Both the position numbers and the translations under genes were made by a program. The notes beneath the pieces were generated by a model that did no database searches, had not been told where the DNA came from, and saw only the letters and a list, made by a program, of their open reading frames with translations. Positions 8,705 to 17,257 of a stretch of DNA of 64,000 bases are shown in pieces. The DNA is from Microvirga sp. VF16. GTDB lineage: Bacteria > Pseudomonadota > Alphaproteobacteria > Rhizobiales > Beijerinckiaceae. Location of the stretch: contig NZ_CP069356.1 of NCBI RefSeq assembly GCF_016864375.1, positions 1,116,001 to 1,180,000 on the forward strand, written 5' to 3'. How positions within the stretch are numbered: position 1 is the stretch's first letter; each line of letters opens with the position of its first letter.

Positions 8705-8971
8705 CTACTTCTGTGTCCTGGATGTTTCAGGGACACTGCCCGGATGTATCGGACTGCCTCTAGACGCTGATGTTGATACATTCGGATACAAATAATCTAC
8801 ACCAGACGGGTGGGTGCCATGCGCCCTGGCGCGGGAGACATAGATTAAGGAGAACACCGCAAGGATCGCGATCATGGCTATCAGCACAAGCCGCACTAAA
8901 CGTTCCTGCGGCTTGGATCCTGCTTCAACTCCAGGGTAGCACTCAGGCCGGGGTTTGGTTTTCCAACGCAT
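8705..8971 (-). CDS. Possible small single-pass membrane protein
   Basis: An 88-codon frame with one strong hydrophobic helix (about residues 26-46, LVRLVLIAMIAILAVFSLIY) after a basic segment. GGAGAG lies about eight bases before ATG 8971. The tail has no recognisable fold and covers the direct-repeat site at 8775-8801, so only the first half may be functional, or the frame may be spurious. Confidence 0.35.
   Translation of the reverse strand: MRWKTKPRPECYPGVEAGSKPQERLVRLVLIAMIAILAVFSLIYVSRARAHGTHPSGVDYLYPNVSTSASRGSPIHPGSVPETSRTQK
8775..8801 (-). promoter_or_regulatory. Triple TGTA repeat upstream of cupin-epoxide hydrolase operon
   Basis: On the minus strand TGTAG, TGTATC and TGTATC follow each other at 11- and 10-base steps. 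The array lies about 123 bases before the cupin start. It is the longest of four similar arrays in the first 9 kb and could be bound by the OmpR-type regulator encoded at 1215 (inference). Confidence 0.4.
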
Positions 8972-8990
8972 TGGAGTCTCTCCAGAGATC

Positions 8991-10297
8991 CTATTTCGAC
9001 ATGAGCGGCTCGCTCGGCGTCCTCTCGCAGATCCACTTCATGGAGTTACGGGCACGTTCGGCAAACGGGTCGTCGAAGTCATGTGGTTCGGTGATCGGAA
9101 GCTGAAGACAAACACTCTGGACCGGCAGAACCTGGCACCAGTCATGGATCAGCTGCTTATAGCTCCGCCCGACCGCCCGCATGTTGCAGTCCAAATCGCA
9201 CAAGCCGAGCGGGTTGACATTGCCGTTCTCCTCGCGCAGGGCGGTGTCCCAATCGACCTGATCGGTAAGTGAGTACCAGGTGAAGCCGATCACCGGCACG
9301 CCGGAGTTGCGCACGCGCAGCACGTTGGACCATTCTTTCCAGAGCCACTTGACCGCCTCGTCGCCCCGTGGGCCCTCCTTGACGTTCGTCTCCGTGTGCA
9401 TGACCGGTAGCATGTGCGGTCGTGATACTGTCGGGTGATCTCAGCATAGCCGAAGACCTCGTCGGAGGCGCTGGTGTGTCCACTGGCCGAGACGAGATGC
9501 TCGTTGGTCACGTAATAGTCGTTGCCCATGATGCAGTGACGCTTGAGGTTGGCCTGCATGAAGAAGTCGTACTCTTTCCGGCTCATGCCGTTGTCCATGA
9601 GATAAACGAACATGTCCGAGTCGACCCGGCGGCTGTAGTTGAGATCAAGAGGAAGAAAGCGGCGGGCGTTGTAGAACTCGGTGACCGGCATCGCGCCCGG
9701 GCAGCCGGGGTGGAAGTGTTCTGAGGCCTCGCTCTGGATGAAGATGGCATCGGCACGGACATCGAGGATCGTCCCCATGGCCAGCACATTGGCCTTGGCG
9801 ATGTGCTTCAGGGCCGTGACGAAGGCCTGATCGCTCGTAAGCTGCTCGTTCCACCAGCCATAGGCCGCAGAGAATACGGCGCAGACGAACATCTCGTTCA
9901 CCGGCGTGTAGACTTGAACCCAGGGAAAGCGCTCGGCGAAGGCGCCGGCATACCCGGCAAAGAGCTCTGGAAAGCCGGGGCTCTGGAAATTGCCGATCCA
10001 GTCGGGCACGCCGAAGTGACACAGGTCGACAATCGGCACCACATTGCGGCGATGGAGTTCACCAAAGGTCTGATCGCAGAAGTCCCAGTCGTAGCGCCCG
10101 TGACCGAGCCACGTCGTGTGGATCGGCGGGCCATACCGCAATACCCTGATGCCGACGTCGTCGAGCAGGTCGAAGTCGGTCTTCCACAGAATGTAATGAC
10201 CGCACTTTTCCATCTCATCGATGCGGGTCCGGCCGCCATTGATGGTCGGATCGCTGTTCTCAATCCCTGTGGCGAACAGAAACGTCGAGACCGTCAT
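8991..10297 (-). pseudogene. GH1-like glycoside hydrolase, frameshifted
   Basis: The product resembles a family-1 glycosylhydrolase split into two frames. The first frame (10297 to about 9415) has the barrel start FLFATGIENSDP and acid/base motif VYTPVNEMFV. The second (about 9413 to 8991) resumes at MLPVMHTETN, which contains the nucleophile-type Glu, and continues through GFTWYSLTDQVDWD. The 1307-base span lacks one base of being divisible by three, so a single-base loss near 9413 explains it. It follows the cNMP/thioredoxin-reductase-like gene, overlapping it by 38 bases. It may be a real inactivation or a sequencing error. Confidence 0.75.
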
Positions 10298-12014
10298 GGT
10301 GGACCTCGCTTGTGATGGAGGGGTGAGTTTCGGCGCGAGCCTTGGTCAGAACGGCATCCTTTGCCAAAAAGGCGTGTATCGCGGACACCACCTGCGCCCC
10401 TTCGCCCACCGTCGCAGCGACCCGCTTCACCGAACCGGACCGGACATCGCCGACAGCAAAGACGCCGTTGAGGCTCGTCTCCAACGGCCTCCGGCCAGAA
10501 GTCACATCGGCTCCGGTCAGAACGAAGCCCTTCGGGTCCAGCGCCACTTGCGATGATTCCAGCCACTGCGTGTTGGGCGAAGCACCGATGAACAGGAACA
10601 GATGCCGTATCGGCCGGCGGATTTCCTCTCCGGTTGCCAGGCGCCAGCGCACCGCCTCCATCCGTCCGGGCTGTCCCTCTAGTCCGGTGATCTGGGCCTG
10701 GGTGACGATCTCCACATTGGGAAGAGATTCGATTCGGTCAACGAGATAGCGCGACATGCTTGCTGCGAGATCCCGACCGCGTACAAGCAGCCATACCTTC
10801 GCGACCTGGCTGGCAAGGTAGACCACGGCCTGCCCCGCCGAATTGCCCCCGCCGACGAGAGCGACCTCCTGTCCAGTGCAGAGCTTCTTCTCCAGAGGCG
10901 AGGCCCAATAGTGGACGCACGCACCTTCGAACCGCTCCAGGTCGGGCACCTCGAGCCGCCGGTAGCGGGCGCCCGTGGCGATCACCACCGAGCGAGCCCG
11001 GACCCTCTCGCCGTTGAGCAGATGCACCACATACGGGCCGCCTCCCACCGCTCCCTCACCTTCAAGTCTGACGGCCTCGTCCGGCATCGCCATCTCGGCT
11101 CCGAACTTGTGAGCCTGCGTGTAGGCGCGCGCCATCAGGGCCATACCGGTGATCCCGGTGGGAAAGCCGAGATAGTTCTCGATCCGCATGGAGGCGCCCG
11201 CCTGGCCGCCGAAGGTGCGGCAGTCGAGCACCAGGACCGAGAGCCCCTCTGAGGCCGCGTACACGGCAGTGGCCAGGCCAGCAGGGCCTGCACCCACGAT
11301 TGTCACGTCATAGACCCGATCCGGATCGAGCGGACCCACCAAGCCAAGGCAGCGGGCCAACTCGTCTTCGCTCGGGTTGCGCAGCATTCGCCCATCCGGG
11401 CACAGGACGATCGGCAGTTCTCCGGGATCAACACCGAACTGCTCGACAAGCGCCCTTGCCTCCGGATCGCTGTCCGGATCGAGGCTCTGGTGCGGATGGC
11501 CGTTGCGGGACAGGAAGCCACTCAGCCGCAGCACGTCACCATGCTCCTCCGCTCCGACAATCACCGGCCCGCCGGCGCCCAACTCCACCAGCCCCATGCG
11601 TCGCAGGATCAGCGCCCGCATGATGCGCTCGCCCAGTTCCGCCTCGGCGATCAGTACGGCCCTGAGCTTTTCGGGCGGAATGACCAGAGCCTCCACCGGC
11701 TCGACAACCAGGGCCTCGACGAGGGAGGGGCGGCCGGAAAGCTGGGTGAGCTCGCCCATGATCTCCCCGGCCTCATGCGTGATAATCAGCAGGCGCTTTC
11801 CGGAAGCGTGCTGGATGATCTCCACCCGGCCGGTCAGGATCACCGCCAGGCCGCGTCCTGCTTCGCCAACCCGGACCAGCGTCTCGCCGGGCTGGTAATG
11901 GCGGACCTCGCCAAACCGGCGCATGCGAGCGATCTCAGCCTGCTCAAGGACGGGAAACGCCTGCTCCCGGCGTCTTTCCATAACCGAAGGTCCTGCGGCA
12001 GCTATGGAAGGCAT
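10260..12014 (-). CDS. Cyclic-nucleotide-binding / thioredoxin-reductase-like fusion
   Basis: FAD-dependent oxidoreductase of 584 residues with an N-terminal cNMP-binding (CRP-like) domain (about residues 20-150; GETLVRVGEAGRGLAVIL, GEIMGELTQLSGRP), a short linker domain, then a thioredoxin-reductase-like module. The FAD Rossmann motif is VTIVGAGPAGLATA (about 240), the NADPH motif VALVGGGNSAGQA (about 380) and the C-terminal FAD motif GVFAVGDVR. The CxxC disulfide of true thioredoxin reductases is missing: the matching place reads VHYWASP. It probably acts as a ligand-gated NAD(P)H oxidoreductase, not a thioredoxin reductase (inference). AraC regulator upstream, GH1 gene downstream. Confidence 0.88.
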   Translation of the reverse strand: MPSIAAAGPSVMERRREQAFPVLEQAEIARMRRFGEVRHYQPGETLVRVGEAGRGLAVILTGRVEIIQHASGKRLLIITHEAGEIMGELTQLSGRPSLVEALVVEPVEALVIPPEKLRAVLIAEAELGERIMRALILRRMGLVELGAGGPVIVGAEEHGDVLRLSGFLSRNGHPHQSLDPDSDPEARALVEQFGVDPGELPIVLCPDGRMLRNPSEDELARCLGLVGPLDPDRVYDVTIVGAGPAGLATAVYAASEGLSVLVLDCRTFGGQAGASMRIENYLGFPTGITGMALMARAYTQAHKFGAEMAMPDEAVRLEGEGAVGGGPYVVHLLNGERVRARSVVIATGARYRRLEVPDLERFEGACVHYWASPLEKKLCTGQEVALVGGGNSAGQAVVYLASQVAKVWLLVRGRDLAASMSRYLVDRIESLPNVEIVTQAQITGLEGQPGRMEAVRWRLATGEEIRRPIRHLFLFIGASPNTQWLESSQVALDPKGFVLTGADVTSGRRPLETSLNGVFAVGDVRSGSVKRVAATVGEGAQVVSAIHAFLAKDAVLTKARAETHPSITSEVHHDGLDVSVRHRD

Positions 12015-12035
12015 CGTTCGCTCCTGAGCCAGATG

Positions 12036-12929
12036 CTAGATCAACTGCCGCCGAAACACCCGGGGCGAGTGGCCGGTAAACCGTCGGAACAAGGCGGAGA
12101 ACCGGCTGACGCTGCCATAGCCGATGATGTTCGCCACCTCGGTGATCGACAGCGAGTGGTCGGCCAGCAATGTCCTGGCCCATGTGATGCGACGATCCAT
12201 CTGGTAACGGTGTGGCGGAACCCCAAGGGCATGCTTGAACGCGCGACAGAAATGATACGGACTGAGCCGGAGGATCGCCGCCAACTCAACCAGGGAGATA
12301 TCCTGGTGCAGATTCGCGTCAATGTAGTCGCACACGGCCTTGCACTGCCAGTTCGCCAGCCCTCCTTTCTGGTGACGGGTTGCATCAACGCGGCCGTCGC
12401 GCAAGCGATGAGCTGCCTGAAAGCTCATGATCTCCGACAGCATGACCACCGAGAACGACTCGACATAGACACGGGAATAGTTCTCGGGATGAGCCAGAAT
12501 GCGTTCGAGCCGCAGCATCATCTGGGTCAGGAATGGATGCTCGAAATGCATGATTGGATAGAGCTGCTGCCCGCCGGCGTCGAGAGAAGAGCATAGCTTC
12601 GGGTCGAGGTAGGCCGCCGTGAAAGCCATGGCGCTTGATCCCGGTTGTGCCCAGCCCCGAAGGCGGCATCCGGCCGGGATAAAGGTCAGTTTGCCCCGAT
12701 TGTCCTTTATCGTGGAGCGTAGCAGACCATCGAGGTTTGTTTCGCCGTCTCTGCGATAGCAGTTCAGGAGGACGACGCAGTGGCGGCTGCTGTGAAGCGT
12801 AAAATCGTAGGGCTTGGGGTGCGCCATCATTACATGAGCGGCGTCGAGCACTTCCCATCCATGGCTCAACTTCAAAATGTCCGCCTTCGATCGGTGGAAT
12901 TGCACGGCGATGGCATCGTCTGGGTTCAT
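12036..12929 (-). CDS. AraC-family transcriptional regulator
   Basis: Regulator of about 297 residues. The N-terminal half is an AraC-binding-like sensing region of the type containing VVLLNCYRRDGE and FIPAGCRLRGW. The C-terminal 100 residues form the double helix-turn-helix: ISLVELAAILRLSPYHFCRAFKHALG and SITEVANIIGYGSVSRFSALFRRFTGHSPRVFRR are its two halves. ATG 12929 (MNPDDAIAV) was preferred; an in-frame start at 12983 adds 18 residues. The stop is 22 bases from the cNMP-fusion start, so it heads a three-gene transcript and likely controls it. Confidence 0.9.
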   Translation of the reverse strand: MNPDDAIAVQFHRSKADILKLSHGWEVLDAAHVMMAHPKPYDFTLHSSRHCVVLLNCYRRDGETNLDGLLRSTIKDNRGKLTFIPAGCRLRGWAQPGSSAMAFTAAYLDPKLCSSLDAGGQQLYPIMHFEHPFLTQMMLRLERILAHPENYSRVYVESFSVVMLSEIMSFQAAHRLRDGRVDATRHQKGGLANWQCKAVCDYIDANLHQDISLVELAAILRLSPYHFCRAFKHALGVPPHRYQMDRRITWARTLLADHSLSITEVANIIGYGSVSRFSALFRRFTGHSPRVFRRQLI

Positions 12930-13668
12930 GGCGCCCTCCCCGGGGAGGCCTTGGCCCAGAAGATCGCCGGGCAGCCAAAGCACAGGGTGGATGAATTCCC
13001 TTAGAACAATGTTTCACGCATAAACGGGTACGACGGTTTTGCTGCTGATCCGGCATGGGCCCGACACTGGCAGCCGATTAGTTCACGATCCCTATACCAT
13101 CGGGCCAACACTATATCCCTCTTCCGCCATGAGCACTATGAAACACCCTGAATAGATCCGGAGCGTCGCAATCACCTTTAAGTGAGTCGGATTTCCGCAA
13201 TTTCGGGCGAGTTACCGCAAAGCTGGATCTGCTGCTCTTTCTCTTGAACGGTAAGATGCCTCGGGCTCGCGCGATTCCGCCTGCACTATGGGGCGCGAGA
13301 CGAATGCGGGCATAATGCTCGCCGAGGCATGGCCGACTATGGATTCTGGCCGCAATCTCAACTGCTTCAACCGCCGCTTGATGGCGCAGGCCATTCTCCG
13401 GGTGCTGGCAGAGACGGGAATGCTCGCGACAAAGACACAAAGCGTGTGGTGGTCGCTCGAGGGATCGGCGCTCGCCTCGCTCGACGATATCCTGGGGAGT
13501 CAAAGACAGGACCTTCTTGATGGCATGTCACCCCTGGCTCGCCGGGTCAGGACTTTGGGCTTGGATATAATCATCGACAATATCACTCTGAGCAGGAGGC
13601 GCCGTTCTAAGCCCGCCCGGGTTGCGGTTCCTAACTCGACTCCGGCCGAATGAGGGGGGAAATCTCCT
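12930..13668. other. Intergenic region without a convincing gene
   Basis: This 0.74 kb stretch separates the AraC transcript from wrbA. Open frames on both strands (13111-13503 minus, 13288-13653 plus) overlap each other, have no recognisable domain and no good ribosome binding site. It should contain promoters for the AraC gene and for wrbA. Confidence 0.5.
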
Positions 13669-14352
13669 ATGACCAGGATCCTTGTCGTCTACTACTCGTC
13701 GTACGGCCATATCGAGCAGATGGCCCAAGCCGTTGCGGAGGGCGCCCGCTCTGTTGCAGGCACCGATGCCATCATCAAGCGGGTTGCGGAACTCGTTCCC
13801 GAGGAAGTCGCGCGCAAGGCCGGCATGAAGATCGACCAGGACGCCCCGATCGCGGTTCCGAATGAACTCGGCGATTACGACGCCATTATCTTCGGCACGC
13901 CGACCCGCTACGGCGGAATGGCGGCGCAGATGCGCAACTTCCTCGACCAGACCGGGAGCCTGTGGGTGAAGGGAGCGCTCATCGGCAAGGTCGGCAGCGT
14001 TTTCGGCTCCACGGGCACTCAGCATGGCGGTCAGGAAATGACCATCACATCGTTTCATACCACGCTCCTGCACCATGGCATGATCATCGTCGGCCTGCCC
14101 TACTCCTTTGCCGGCCAGTCCAGGATGGACGAGATCACCGGCTGCTCACCGTATGGAGCCTCCACGATTGCCGATGGCGACGGCTCCCGCCAGCCGAGCC
14201 AGAACGAGCTTGATGGTGCGCGCTTTCAGGGCCGGCATGTGGCCGAGATTGCGGGAAAGCTGGAGCGTGGCGCTGGGGAAAGAGGGCCTGACCCAGCCGA
14301 TATGCAGAACCCAATCGAGACCGTCGGCGGAGCAGCCAGCGAGCCGACATGA
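13669..14352 (+). CDS. wrbA: NAD(P)H:quinone oxidoreductase, WrbA family
   Basis: FMN-dependent flavodoxin-like enzyme that reduces quinones by two electrons and limits semiquinone stress. The phosphate-binding loop VVYYSSYGHIEQMA opens the protein. GTPTRYGGMAAQM and FGSTGTQHGGQE are the family flavin/dimer loops. PYSF and GASTIADGDGSRQPS match the end of the WrbA core. At 227 residues it is about 28 longer than typical WrbA because of an unstructured tail after HVAEIAGKL. GGGGGAAAT lies before ATG 13669. Confidence 0.95.
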   Translation: MTRILVVYYSSYGHIEQMAQAVAEGARSVAGTDAIIKRVAELVPEEVARKAGMKIDQDAPIAVPNELGDYDAIIFGTPTRYGGMAAQMRNFLDQTGSLWVKGALIGKVGSVFGSTGTQHGGQEMTITSFHTTLLHHGMIIVGLPYSFAGQSRMDEITGCSPYGASTIADGDGSRQPSQNELDGARFQGRHVAEIAGKLERGAGERGPDPADMQNPIETVGGAASEPT

Positions 14353-14364
14353 TGTCCGCCCGGC

Positions 14365-14427
14365 GACAGTACAATCGTTTCGACGATTCTTGGATCTGTT
14401 TCGTGACCCACTCCGGCGGCAGGATCG
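14365..14427 (+). promoter_or_regulatory. Conserved upstream element, copy upstream of atpZ-like gene
   Basis: GTACA (14369-14373), 13 bases, TTCTTGG (14387-14393), 28 bases, GGATC (14422-14426). This matches spacing found at 23154, 31708, 34213 and 37430. It lies 31 bases before the gene at 14458. Function is unknown. Confidence 0.6.
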
Positions 14428-14457
14428 CGCTCTGTCTCAGAAAGTGGGTCGAATTCC

Positions 14458-14784
14458 ATGATGATTATCGAAGACCAAGCCGACGACACCCTCAGGTTCG
14501 ATCCGGAGAGGGTGCACCGATACAAGATCATCCTCCGGCGAAACCGGCTCTTTGGCTTCTGGGTGGGGAAGCAACTCGGCAAGATCGATTGCGAGATGCT
14601 TCACTACATCGCGAGCGTGGTCGATGCTGACCTGGAAGAACCTGGTGATCTCGATATTATCCAGAAAGTCGGCGACGATATGCGGGCTGCCGGCATCAAA
14701 GTGGGTGGAGCTGCGCTTCGCGCGAAACTCGAAGCGTTACATGAGCAGGCCCGCGCTGAGATCGGAGAGCTATCGGCCGACTAA
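14458..14784 (+). CDS. AtpZ-like ATPase inhibitor subunit zeta (DUF1476)
   Basis: Small helical protein of 108 residues related to the alphaproteobacterial zeta inhibitor of F1-ATPase. It has the core RRNRLFGFWVGKQLG, VVDADLEEPGD and VGDDMRAAGIKV, matching the zeta pattern of a four-helix domain. It is divergent (RVHRYKII at the N-terminus) and lies away from any atp genes, so it may be a paralogue of a housekeeping copy. The conserved upstream element at 14365 precedes it. TAATG overlap couples it to the next gene. Confidence 0.8.
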   Translation: MMIIEDQADDTLRFDPERVHRYKIILRRNRLFGFWVGKQLGKIDCEMLHYIASVVDADLEEPGDLDIIQKVGDDMRAAGIKVGGAALRAKLEALHEQARAEIGELSAD

Positions 14785-15524
14785 TGATCCTTATGAGGGA
14801 TGCCATGCAAGACCTACTTAAGCGCGTCCTCGCCGCACATGGCGGACTGGACCGGTGGAACACCTTTAACGAGGTTAGTGCAACCGTTGTGACTGGGGGT
14901 GAGTTCTGGGCCACGAAAGGTATTCCCACCGACGACATTCGGCGCCGAGCAAGAGCCGGGATCCATGAGGAATGGGCAACACTCGCGCCGTTTGGCAGTC
15001 CGGACTGGCACATGACATTCGGCCCCACCCGTGTTGTGGTCGAGGGCAGTGACAAATCGATCGTCGCTGAAAGAGACGATCCAAGATCAGCATTCGCGGG
15101 TCATGGGTTCGAGTCCCCGTGGGACCCCTTACACCTGGCCTATTTCAACGGATATGCGCTATGGACGTATCTGACGACTCCCTTCCTGCTGGCAATGCCC
15201 GGCTTTCAAGTTGAGGAAGTCGAGCCATGGCAGGAAGCAGATGAAACCTGGCGGGTCCTGCGTGCGACTTTTCCTCTTGCGATCGCCAGCCATTGCCGCG
15301 AACAGGACTTCTATTTTGGCCCCGATTTCCTGCTCCGCCGCCACGATTATCAGGTGGACGTTTCCGGCGGCTTCCTCGCTGCACAGTACGTCTACGATGT
15401 CAGAGACTTCGGGGGATTCATGTTCCCCACCCAAAGACGCGCTCACCCGCGCCTCGCGAACCGCCAGCCGGACCGCTCACGCACGCTCGTGTCAATCGAC
15501 CTCAGCGAATCTGAAGTGACTTGA
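14784..15524 (+). CDS. Conserved hypothetical protein
   Basis: Not recognised with certainty. The 246-codon frame is continuous, and its first base overlaps the AtpZ-like stop (TAATG). The likely start is ATG 14784, 14793 or 14805 (MQDLLKRVLAAHGG). The LAAHGGLDRW start, alternating beta-type segments and MFPTQRR motif near the end resemble LolA/LolB-like or DUF sensor folds, but no catalytic residues can be named. No signal peptide. It is probably co-transcribed with the AtpZ-like gene. Confidence 0.65.
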   Translation: MILMRDAMQDLLKRVLAAHGGLDRWNTFNEVSATVVTGGEFWATKGIPTDDIRRRARAGIHEEWATLAPFGSPDWHMTFGPTRVVVEGSDKSIVAERDDPRSAFAGHGFESPWDPLHLAYFNGYALWTYLTTPFLLAMPGFQVEEVEPWQEADETWRVLRATFPLAIASHCREQDFYFGPDFLLRRHDYQVDVSGGFLAAQYVYDVRDFGGFMFPTQRRAHPRLANRQPDRSRTLVSIDLSESEVT

Positions 15525-15560
15525 AGGCATTTAGCCTGACCGCAAGTCCGGGATTTAGCT

Positions 15561-16436
15561 AGGCCGTGTGGACGGATTGAGATGAGTAATGGGTGAGTGG
15601 ATTCCCAAATCAGAGTGGCGATGATTCATGGCGGGTCGGCTTCAGGAGGCGCGACCATGCTGACGGGAATGACGGAGGACGACTGGGCGACGGTGCTGCG
15701 GGTGTTTGCCGCCTCGTGTTCCCGGCGCGGCGCCAAGGGCCGCAACGACCGCCGCTTCCTCGAGGCGCTGCATGACTTCACCGTCCACAACATCACCTGG
15801 CGGGCGCTGCCGGCGTGCTTCGGCAACTGGAACTCAATCTGGAAACGCTTTTGGCGCTTGAGCCGGGCGGGCGTCTTCGAGGCGTTCTTCGAAGCCCTGG
15901 CGGCGCTGAGCGAGACCGCTCATCTGGTGCAGATGGTCGACTCGACCATCGTGCGGGCCCATGTCTCGGCCGCCGGGGCAAAAGGGGGCAGAGCCGGCAG
16001 GCGCTGGGCCGCTCCCGGGGCGGCTTCTCGACCACGATCCACCTCAAGACCGACTGGGATGGCGATCCGCTCGGCTTTTGCCTGACTGGCGGGGAAGCCA
16101 GCGACAGCCCGCACTTTGAAACGCTGCTCGATCTCGGGCCTGAGATCACGCCGCGAGCGGCTGTGGGTGACAAGGGCTATGACGCGAGGGCCAACCGACA
16201 GGCGGCCCGGGCCCGCGGCATCGGCCCGGCCATTCCGTATCGCACGACCACCAAGGACAAGCCAAAGTACTTTCCCAAAGCGCTTTATCGTGGGCGGGCT
16301 CGCATCGAGCAGACCATGGGCAAACTCAAGCGGTTCAAGCGCGTTGCTTTACGCTGCGAGAAAACGGACGAGAACTACGGCTCCTTCGTCGCGCTTGCTT
16401 TGAGCTTCATCCTCATCAAATCCGTCCACACCACCT
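15561..16436 (+). mobile_element. IS5-family insertion sequence
   Basis: Terminal inverted repeats GTGTGGACGGATT (left, from 15565) and its complement AATCCGTCCACAC variant (right, ending 16430) flank a two-frame transposase. CTAG occurs at both ends (15559-15562 and 16435-16438) as the target duplication. It is inserted exactly at the 3' end of the tetR gene. Confidence 0.9.
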
Positions 16437-16438
16437 AG
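15657..16438 (+). CDS. IS5-family transposase (minus-one frameshift)
   Basis: DDE transposase encoded in two overlapping frames. Frame one starts at ATG 15657 after AGGAGG, with the DUF4096-type N-terminus (WRALPACFGNWNSI), and ends with the first catalytic Asp in QMVDSTIVRAH. Frame two carries GFSTTIHLKTD, AVGDKGYDA (second Asp) and YRGRARIEQTMGKLK (Glu). The join is at AAAAGGGGG (15980-15988), a typical minus-one slippery site in this family. The element is probably intact and functional. Confidence 0.88.
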
Positions 16439-17025
16439 GATACCGACGCCACCGCAGACCGTGCTTCCGTTGCGAGCAACTGGGTCGCCATCTGCTTGGC
16501 CTGCCGGGCGGGCTCGACGTTGCGGGTCATCTGCGCGACGGCGATCGCGCCCTCATGCAACATGTTCATCTCGGCCGCAAGCCGCTTCGGCTCGGCAACC
16601 CGCGCCGCATGGGCAAGTTCCTCGAAGTATGCCAGGGACAGACGCTTGTGCAGCACGGCGGCCTGGAACACCGGATTGACGGTCTCCTTATGCTCCCCTG
16701 CGGCGCTCATGAAAATGCAGCCGCGGAAGTGCTCGTCACGGAACCAGGCTTCGAGGAAATCGAAGGTCGCCAGCAGGCGCTCGACCGGATCCTTCGTGCG
16801 CTGCTCGACAAAGGCCCTCATGGCGTCCCGATCCTGCTCGTCACGACGCTCGAGGGCGGCCAGGATCAGGTCTTCCTTGGTTTCGAAGTGGCGGTAGAGT
16901 GTTGTCTTGGCCACTCCGGCCTCGGCAATGATCAAGTCGATCCCCGTAGCGTGATAGCCGTGCTGATTAAACAGCCGGAGCGCGGTCTCAAGCAGATGAT
17001 TTCGGATCTCTGAACGGCGCATCAT
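16435..17025 (-). CDS. TetR-family transcriptional regulator
   Basis: TetR/AcrR repressor of about 196 residues. The N-terminal helix-turn-helix is LLETALRLFNQHGYHATGIDLI, with AEAGVAKTTLYRHFETKEDL. The ligand-binding part contains FRGCIFMSAAGE with the only prominent Cys. ATG 17025 (or 17022) is preferred over GTG 17037. The stop TAG is part of the CTAG sequence duplicated by the IS5 insertion, so the gene is complete. Palindromes at 17158-17205 and 21005-21054 are likely operators. A redox or electrophile signal is possible from the neighbours (inference). Confidence 0.9.
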   Translation of the reverse strand: MMRRSEIRNHLLETALRLFNQHGYHATGIDLIIAEAGVAKTTLYRHFETKEDLILAALERRDEQDRDAMRAFVEQRTKDPVERLLATFDFLEAWFRDEHFRGCIFMSAAGEHKETVNPVFQAAVLHKRLSLAYFEELAHAARVAEPKRLAAEMNMLHEGAIAVAQMTRNVEPARQAKQMATQLLATEARSAVASVS

Positions 17026-17157
17026 ACCCTCAAGCACAAAACAGATCAGTAGCTTTACCTATGCCTAGCCCCACGCGAGATCAAGTGCTCCTGAGGGAAT
17101 TTCTGCGTTTGCGCAAGGGTGACTTGGCGGATCTGCTCTCAAAGCCGCCTTGTCGGA

Positions 17158-17205
17158 CGATACAGATCGGTATATTTGTCTGTTTATCGATACAGAACTG
17201 TATCG
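17158..17205 (+). promoter_or_regulatory. Tandem palindromic operators before the BTLCP gene
   Basis: Two palindromes: CGATACAGATCGGTATA (17158-17174) and the perfect CGATACAGAACTGTATCG (17188-17205), centres about 31 bases apart. They lie 53 bases before the start at 17258 and about 135 bases from tetR. A nearly identical pair occurs at 21005-21054. The TetR encoded next door is the obvious candidate to bind (inference). Confidence 0.7.
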
Positions 17206-17257
17206 TTTCCGGAATTGGCAGGAATGGCCTGCCAAGCCGGACAGACCAGGAGGGGCG

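Noticed and set aside
13111..13653. Opposing frames in the region before wrbA
   Set aside because: They overlap each other, lack recognisable motifs and have atypical composition.
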